A stretch of DNA of 64,000 nucleotides from Holothuria scabra. Its lineage: Eukaryota > Echinodermata > Holothuroidea > Aspidochirotida > Holothuriidae. This document shows, piece by piece, positions 51,101 through 60,100 of the stretch. Every line of letters starts with the position of its first letter. Position 1 is the stretch's first letter. The stretch spans positions 8,143,547-8,207,546 of the forward strand of contig CM074193.1 in the NCBI GenBank assembly GCA_037179385.1. The letters run 5' to 3'. A model generated the notes under the pieces. It worked only from the letters and a program-made list of their open reading frames with translations. It searched no databases and was not told the DNA's origin. The position numbers and the translations under genes are program-made.

Positions 51101-54100
51101 ATTTTATCTCTCCAAACAGTTAAAACTACTTTCCTCTAAGTGTACTTGCAACCACACTTTCTATTTAAGAAACAAGCTTTGGGCAGTCCAGTAGCCAGGG
51201 GAGGTGGTGACACGGACGAATAGCACTTTTTGGCCCCTAGATAATTTCAAATTGCCATTGACTTAGCACATGTTTACAAAATCGCCCCCTCCCTGAATTT
51301 TTTATCTCCCATTGGAAGAAAGCCTATTCGCAGTCCCTCAGCAGGGACTGCGAATGTACCTTGTCAGAATGCAAAGACCAAGGCCTACAATACACGTGAT
51401 TCATGTACCAAAGTCATATTCAGCTGAGTACATGTGATGGGGGTTACGATACTGTAGACTTTTGTCGCTATTCACTGGTGTGCGCACATGTAAAAAATCG
51501 AAAACACTGACTTGAAATAAAAGAGTATCATAAAATTCGTTTAGAATGTTTCAAGAATGACTTTACTTTCGATTTTGAAAGTAAAAATGTAATTTGTGCT
51601 CTTCTGTTAATGTGATAAAGTTGAAGTGATTCTCCTCCGTCCCTTAAGCATGTAAAATGTGAATTAGTAATAAATCTTCCATTGACGTCAATATAGATAC
51701 CATAAATTTCGTTTCGATGGCGACTGGCAATTTGAATGACTAATTTCACAAGACACAACTTGAGAGTTTGTACTTCCCGCCAAATACAATTATTTAGCTT
51801 TTTCTTACCTTCAACAGCCCAATAAACTGATAAGAGAGAGGTAATCTCGGTAGAAGTTTTAAGTTCAAAGGATTGGTCTATGATGCCGCTGTTAGTCTAA
51901 GATTGTGTATTTTGTACAAAAATCGATGCTTAGTAGATATAATGTAGATCATATGATCTCGAGTGGAGAATATTATTAGCCTACAGCAGTGTGTATATCA
52001 AGTTTCAAGTATAATGAAGACTGAAGAAAAGTGGAACAACAATGTATGCAAGCGGCAACGAATCAAAGGGAAGAAGTTGACAGGGAACAAATCTGGGATG
52101 TGTTCCCTAACCATCATTACCTGTTCCTTTTTATTTTCAATTTAATCACTACATTTTTCAACAAATCTCTTGTCATGTGTAAAATTACAAAACTGCAATT
52201 GAAAATAGTCTCCCTTTATGTAATCTTATATTACTTTAATAAAATTATCATTTTTGTAGAGGGCAGGAGTAATCACTGCAAACTTAATTTAAGGCAACAT
52301 TTAAAGGTCAAGAGTAGTCCCCCAAACTTATTTTGAAGCAATAGCTGATTATCACAATTTTTCTTGTACTGTTGTATTTCTCTTTAAAGTATCTTTCATC
52401 TTATTTTGCAAAGTTCAGTATTGCATATTGAATGTAAAATAAGAGGTGAATCTTAGCAAATTTCATATTTGAAGAGAAAAATTGTCACATGACTCTCAAC
52501 AGCCAATCGGGACAGTCTACTACACTACTTCAAGTTGGGATGACTGCTCTTGCCCTTTAAATCTCACATTATTCTTCTTATTTCTTTTCAAAGTATCTTT
52601 TATAGAATTTCGGTATTACATATTCGAGGTAAACTAAGCAGTGACTGCGGGGAAAAATACTGTTTCATGTCTCTCAATAGCAACCATGAAACAGGGCAGT
52701 GTAATATTCTTCTTCTTCAAGTTAGTGTGATTGCATATCCCTTTATTTTTACCTTCTTCCAATCCCAATTCAGCTTTCTTTAATTCTTTCACAGATAATA
52801 AAGTTCGAGAGTCACGAGCTCAAGCTTCGCTCAGCAACGCCAAAGCTGCCCTCGCAAGACTTGCCCTTGAGGTTTCGGAGACAAGCCAGCTCGCCGCTGA
52901 GGTAGAACTGGCAGCCGCGCAGGCTGCTGTCATGGCCGAAGCAGCAAAGACGGAATCGACAGAGGCAGGTGATGTCATGAAATCCAAAATGGACAAAACG
53001 GAAACAGATGGAGAAGAAATAGAGGAAAACGATGAATACAAGGAGGAAGAACCAGAAGAAGATGAAGGTGATCCAGGAGAAAGTGAAGACGATGAAGATG
53101 AAAACGATGACGAGAATGCGGAGAGGCAGGATGAGGGTATGAATAATGAAACGATTGGTAATGAAAATGATGGCGAAGATGACGAGTTGCAGAAATTAGC
53201 AGGCGAATCTTCAGCTGAGTCAGATAGAGACCAATTACAAAGTGAACACGACAGTCTCAGGCCATCTAGTACATCATTAAGGACCCAAAACCACGTGACA
53301 AGGCCCAAGTCAGGTAAAAGGTCACGTACGTCGAATCATGTGACATCTCCGAGTTCTAGACCGGCTTCAAGCAGAAGAACACCGACAGAGAAACCGCTGG
53401 AATGGCCTCATTACATGTACGTATGCTTTGGATGCACTGAATGGAATAAAAAATGAAAGCATTAAAAGTTTCCAAATTTAAATTTGAATCAGTTTGCAAA
53501 ATAACTTCAGGGTATTTACATATACTGTTTGTAAATAAACACAGCTACAATTCATGTTTTAGGCAAACAAAGAGTTACTTAATAGTAACTTTTTGGTGAA
53601 GTTTTACGGCACAGTTTCCAACCTATTGTTTCAAGTCGAGCCGACCACAACCTTTTTCCCAGTTGTGGCTCAATGGCTTGTTTTTCCTACTCCATTGCAT
53701 ATGCGGAGCACCACGCACAACGGCAGTAGGTTCCATTTTTAGAGTCTTTGGCAAACCGGACCTGGGAATCGAACCCAGGCCTTCCGCGTGAGAGGCGGGT
53801 GTTCCTACCATAAAATCTAACAAAGAAAACATATAAACAATGAAAATAACAAAACCTTGATTGACAGTTTTCAGTCACTAACCGTTGCTTTATTTGTTAT
53901 GTGATGCATTTTTCCTTTTAGACTACGCCTGTCTGAGGATTCGGGTGATGAAACAGTCGGTTGTATCATTAGGAGTAATGATGACATCATCGAAGAGAAT
54001 CCAAATTTCTTCATCTGCCGATTGGCACCTGATCTCAGTACGACTGTGGTCAACGACAGTGAAGAACTAGTGAGTGATGTAATTGTAATCGAGGAAGTGA

Positions 54101-57100
54101 CTACAGATGACGACACCTCAAAGGAAGATGAAGATGACAGAGAAGAAAAGAAGGATGAAGATGAATTAATAGAAGAGGTAGAGGAAGAGAACTCTGAAGG
54201 AAAAAACGACAAAGAGGAGGAACAACAGGAGTCTAAGGAAACTGAAACTGCTAGTTTAGGTAAACAGAAAAAGTTGATATAATTTGAATGTCTTTTGATG
54301 AATTTTATGTCGTCCATATCCCAAGTTCAAATTTAATTTATTTTATAGTTGCTGCATAAACTGATTTAGTTCTGTTTTAAGATTTAGTTAGGATAAATTT
54401 TAAGGTTAAGACAGTGTGGGTACATTTGTTCTAAACTTCACCAATAAGACATGGTCCTTTTTACAGAAGAGCCATGCATCTTTGCATCTTCATTTTTCTC
54501 ATTGTAATTCCTGGTAGTCTACACACAATATTTCTGTTTGCCTGAATTTAAGACCGCGTGTTTGGTTTGGTTGATAGAGCACTAAATTCTAAGGCGGGGG
54601 GGGGGGGGGGCAGGGTTCAAGTCCCAGGTCGTGTCATACCCAATACTTTAAAAGCCTAGTGAGAGGTCAGATCCAGTTTTGATATGCTACAGGGTACTTT
54701 TCTAAGCATTTTGGTGAAATTTGCATTGAAATCCGACGTGTGGTTTTCAAGATATGAACAGGTAAATTTGTCACATTTTCAACAAAAAGGGTACTTGAAT
54801 CAAACATAAGACATCATCAAACTTTGGCAAAATAACGGATGAGGCGGGCCGAGTCAGGTATTTTACCAAATTTGGAGTTTCGACAGTCTATAGACCGATT
54901 ATACTTCGACAAATGTAACTTGTTCCTTACACAACACCAAAAAATATGTGAAAGACATCATTTTCAACTGTTTGAGAACTACTGTCAATATTTCATTGAG
55001 TAACTGGTCAATGATTAACCAATCAGAATTCAGGATTCTTAATAAGCGAAGTCTAGAGGTGGTAGAATTAACATAAACTAATCTTTTGTTGTTTCAATTC
55101 CTTTTTTTAAACAAAGATGAAAACAACAACACTTACACTAAAAGTGATGGTCACAAAGAACAAAAGAAAAGAAAAGAATACCGCTTAGTTGTTGCTATAC
55201 CGTACACCGCGACACCGCGAATGGCAACTTCTCGTGAGTTTGTGGTGAAAATGAAAACCGGTTCTTCTGCAGATTGGACTATTCTGTCGACCTTGGCAAC
55301 AGAGAGTGTTTTTCCAGAACATAAAGTAAGTTATTACAAACAACAAAGAATCTTGACTTGAAAGCATACTTTGAATCTTTTGTGTGACGTTTCTTATACT
55401 CTGAAAATTGGTTTATGCATCGTATATACAGGCGCGTATGCAGCTTTTTCAGTGGTGGTGGTGGGGGGGGGATTCGATTTTACCACAAGCGGAACATTTT
55501 ACCCGACAACTTTGACCGACCGGTGCCGAAGACACATGCAAAGAAATGTTAAGCTGAAGGCGTCAGATAGTTACCAGATAAGCCTAACTTGACGCATTCA
55601 GCTTAACCTTTCCGGGGCCTGGAAGCATTCTCCCTCCCATTGTGTACAAGTATACGTGCTTACCTGTCTAGCTGAATACGATACTCTGCAGATTCATCTT
55701 CGACATCGATATGTGCAACTTGATAGTAGTTAGCATTAATATTCGTTACGTCAACCTAGTCAGTGAGTTATTGAGAGCTTTTGAACGCCATGTGGGCATA
55801 TATAAAAGCAAAAATGTCCGCTACTCGATTCCCAGACCGTTTCATACCGAAGACTTCAAAATGGAACCTACTGCTCCGCGTACGTAAGCAATATGGAGTA
55901 GGGAATACAATCCAGGAACCACAACTGGAAAGAAAGGTCGCAGGGCCGTTAGATCTGATTTAATCAAATAGTTGGAAGTTGAAGCGTAAAACTAACAAAA
56001 TTAAAACTCATTATATATATGTTGCTAACGTAGGCCTACTATCATAGGCTGAGCGGAACTCCAGATCTTGTGTGTATGGGGGGGGGGGGGTCGTCCGAAC
56101 CCCCTGAGCCCCCGGGGCACGGGTCTGTAAATATAATATTGCCGTTGCAATACAAGGGGGCCGTTGGACGAATGATTTCCCAGAGAACAGCAATGCTACC
56201 CTGGACAGCTTTACATCCGACTGAAAAAAACTGAAAAGCTTAAAATGTATTTAATCCATTGACACCAAAGTTTCCATCAATACCAAGATGATTTGATTGA
56301 AAATTTAGCCTACACTCGCTCGTACCTTTCTTTTATTTCTTACTTGAAATCTTGTTTTATTGACAGGGCCCATTCATTGAAGTAAGGGTTAACATGGCTA
56401 ATGGGTGCGCTTTTGCTGTTGTAGCTCGACAAATTACTGACCGTTTGACCATCACGAAGAAAGGCGGTTTGTTGAAATCATCTACGGACAGTAGAATATC
56501 CCTCACATATCCTGTAGGCATCAGTAGTTTAATGACAGCCTCACTTCAGGTAAAGACCAAACTTTTTTTACTAACATTTTAATAGACAATCTCTAGAGCT
56601 TCTCGTCCAGACAACCATCTCATTTCATTACAGAGTCTGAGCGTGCATTCAGACAAAGTGATACTAACCGAGGGGAGAGGAGGGGAGGACTTCCTTCGTT
56701 AGAAATGTCGGTTAGCAGAGACGAAATATTCTAAAGTGTTCTGATCGGTTGATTGATAATTGAAAGGGAGGGTGTGTTTCTACGGGGGGGTGGGGGGGGG
56801 GCAACGCTTGGCTGTGGCTGCAAAACTTTATCTTTAAAACCCGGAACACACAGTCGGTAATATATAAACACAGTAATCACAAGACCAATGGCAACGATGT
56901 TTAGTGTAACTATACCTACTTAATGAAACACATAGACTTATTAATTATTAAATTATTAATTTAGAAATAAGAATTCCGTAAATGTGGGATTTGCATTGTT
57001 AAAGTGTATAACTTTATACATGTATACAACAATACGAATAAAATGTGAGGGAACCTGGTACAATTGTGGACACACATTATATCATGTTCGTTTCACTTCT

Positions 57101-60100
57101 TTAAAGTTGTTAAGTACGGTATACTGATGGTAAACAGGTTAAGCATTGAACGATGTGCTTTAACCACACCTAATATCATCTTGATTCTTAACGACAGCAT
57201 CATTGTACCGTATTGTTTTTACTTCAGGTACAACCAGCCGAGCAGGCTGTCAGTGAACTCAGATCCAGGATGAAACATTGTTCTGATTTGATAACAGCCA
57301 GCCCAATACTTCACTTGACTCATTCTTCTCGGAAAGGATTTGATCAACCTGTTACTTTGGCGTTATCATGCCCACCTAATCCCTTCAAAACATCAACAAG
57401 TTCATCTTCATCCAAGGCTGATGAGAGGCAAGAAAAGAGCGATAAATCTGGAGGAATGCCCCCGTCTAGAGAGGATGGACTTGTTATTAGGTAACATCAT
57501 ACGTTGTCTATATCTAATCATTACATCCTGACCAATTTTTAGGGTGGGAATTTATCAAATCCCAGCAAACACAGTACGTCCAAAATGTTTTGGTTTGGTG
57601 ATCAATTTGTCTGTTTATTCTTTGTCCAATAATGCGCAAAAACGTTTGAAAAGCTTGTTCTATTTTTCAGACCAAAAGACCAACGTGCTATGATAAAACA
57701 CTTAGTAATGTAACTTGTTAATAAAACTGTTAAAAACTTTTTTCCAACAAAAATGTAGCCTCTGGAAAAACTTTGGGTCAATTTATTTGTTTACACGTAT
57801 CATCTTTCACTCTTTGTCTGAAAAATGCGTTGTAACAATGAGTCAAAAGTTCACAACACAACATCCTTCAAAAGGTCTCTCAAAGACTTTCTTGGCACAG
57901 AACCACGTTTTCAAAATATTCAGGAAACGTACGTGTCTTTGCCGGGATATCCTTAATTAGAGGGCAGGAGCGGGCATCCCAAATTGAAGTCGACTGTCCA
58001 GTTTTATGATTGGCTGTTGGGAATCATGTGACATGTTTTCTCTTCAAATGTGAAATTTACCAGAAATAACTGCTTGGTTTACCTTGAATATGCAATAGTA
58101 AAGTCCATAAAATGTAATGAAAGATACTTTGAAGAGAATTGAGATGAAAATTGTGCTGTTTAGCTTTTCTTTAAAACCAGAATGCAAAAATGCATTGAGG
58201 TTTCGATGATACATAAATGTTCTGTTTCAAAGAGTGCCATCATGCACCATTATCTTCTCATTCAAAAGTTATACTAGAATGTTCAAAATATAATTTTGTC
58301 ATTCCAGATGACCTTTTGACCTTCAAAAAAAGTCATACATAGCTAGACATACAAACAACACACAGACAAATGGACAAACAGCTATCTTGAAAGATCATAT
58401 TTCAAAAGGTTTCCGGGCTTTGACCCCTGGAGACCCCAGATGATCTTTCATATCTGCCAAAACCATGTGGACCATCCTCTGACCATAATGCATCCACATA
58501 CCCAAATATGAAATCTATCCAAGCTTCCTTCCTTGAGATATCGTGTTAACGAGGTTTTCAGACTTTGACTACCGGTGACCCCAGATGACCTTTGACCTCC
58601 GCCAAAATCAATAGGGACCGTCTTCTGACTATAACGCATCCACATACCGAATATGAAAGCTGTACAAGTTTCCTACCTTGAGATATTCTGTTAACGAGAT
58701 TTTCGGACTTTGACCCCCGGTGACCCCAGATGACCTTTGACATCTACCAAAAACAAAGGGGACCATCTTCTGACTAAAACACATCCACATATCAAATATG
58801 AAATCTATCCAAGTTTCCTACCTTGAGATATCGCGTTAAGAAGTTTTTTAGACTTGGACCCGTGGTGACCCCTGATGACCCAAGGTAACCACCACCAAAA
58901 ACAACAGGGACCATGTCCTGACATTTATCCATCCACATATCAAATATGAAATCTGTCAAAGCTTCCAAACTTGAGATATCGTTTTGACGAGATTTTCAAA
59001 CTTTGACCCCCGGTCTCCCCAGATGACCTTTGTCCTCCACGAAAAACAATAGGGACCATTTTCTGACTATAACTCATCCACATACAAAATATGAAATCTA
59101 TCCAAGTTTCTTACCTTGAGATATCGCGTTTACAAGGTTTTCCGACTTTGATCTCTGGTGACCCCAAATGACCTTTGACCTCCACCCCAAAACAATAGGG
59201 TTTTTCCTTTCAATATGGCTCATCTATGTACCAAGTTTGAAAACTGTCAGACATTCCTAACTTGAGATATCACAAAGTGTCACAAACACACACGCACACA
59301 TACACACACACATACATACACATGCCATTATGAATGCATAGGTTTCTCTTATCATCGAAACCAATAAGTTGGGGGCTGCTCTTTACCTTTAACGCGAAGT
59401 TACTTGTTTGAACTGATATTTTCGATCACAAGGGAATGTGTGGGATGAGGAAGAGGTAAAGAGAAAATTCAAGGTTTTATTGGCCAAACTATCCGAAAAG
59501 GAGGCGCAGCAACGTTGATCCTCTCCAAGACGACTTGTGCTGAAGGCTACCGAAAGCAAAATTTTGCGTCCAGTAATATCGGGCTTTTGTTAAATTTTAT
59601 CCTTGATCTTTTGGACAGAAATATGAAAAATTAAAAAGTTGTCTTTAAAATTTAAACATTTGGAAAACCTTGGGCTTCATTGAACGATTTGCGCTTAATA
59701 TGTGCAAGTCGATTTTGTCTCACCCATGCATGCAAGACTTCCCAAGAAATTTTCCCGACAGTGCCGGTTCTTTCCGACGAAGAAATACACCCATTTCCCA
59801 TTAGACCTCAAAAATTTTAATAATCTACAGAGCAAGTTTCTCATTTTTATAAAGGACTAAATTGAGAGGAGATCTGAAGTTTAATTTGATTTTTTCTGAT
59901 AGAATTTGTTTTCCAACTAAAATGTTTCCAAGATAAGTTCATACGGTACGTATACACTTAGTTTTATGAATTATGTAAAGGTGGATATTATTTTTTGGAA
60001 CAACAAAATCCTCGGTTAGGCTAATTTTACACAGAGAACGTTTTCGTTTTGAATCGTGACCTGAATGTCAAAAAACAATTGTTTAGAACATGAACATGCC

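Larger units (their letters stand above)
57961..59388 (-). mobile_element. family C MITE split by a tandem array
   Basis: The left part (57961-58178) is family C in inverse orientation: AGGGCAGGAGCGGGCATCCC start, TTATGATTGGCTGTTGGGAA, TTACCTTGAATATGCAATAG. Its other end (TTGGGGGCTGCTCTTTACCT, then TTAA at 59389) appears only after the array at 58200-59280. Orientation is given relative to the copies at 35320 and 52305. Confidence 0.7.

Noticed and set aside
52820..53308. 162-codon minus-strand frame rich in Ser
   Set aside because: It is the antisense of the acidic Glu/Asp tract of DTHD1 exon 2; GAA/GAT runs read as Ser/Phe on the other strand.
53755..53818. Functional tRNA-Glu gene on the minus strand
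   Set aside because: The T arm is perfect, but the head continues into the SINE tail and the acceptor arm does not pair convincingly.
58200..59280. CRISPR-like regular repeats
   Set aside because: The whole 145-bp unit repeats, not short repeats with unique spacers, and the setting is an animal intron.
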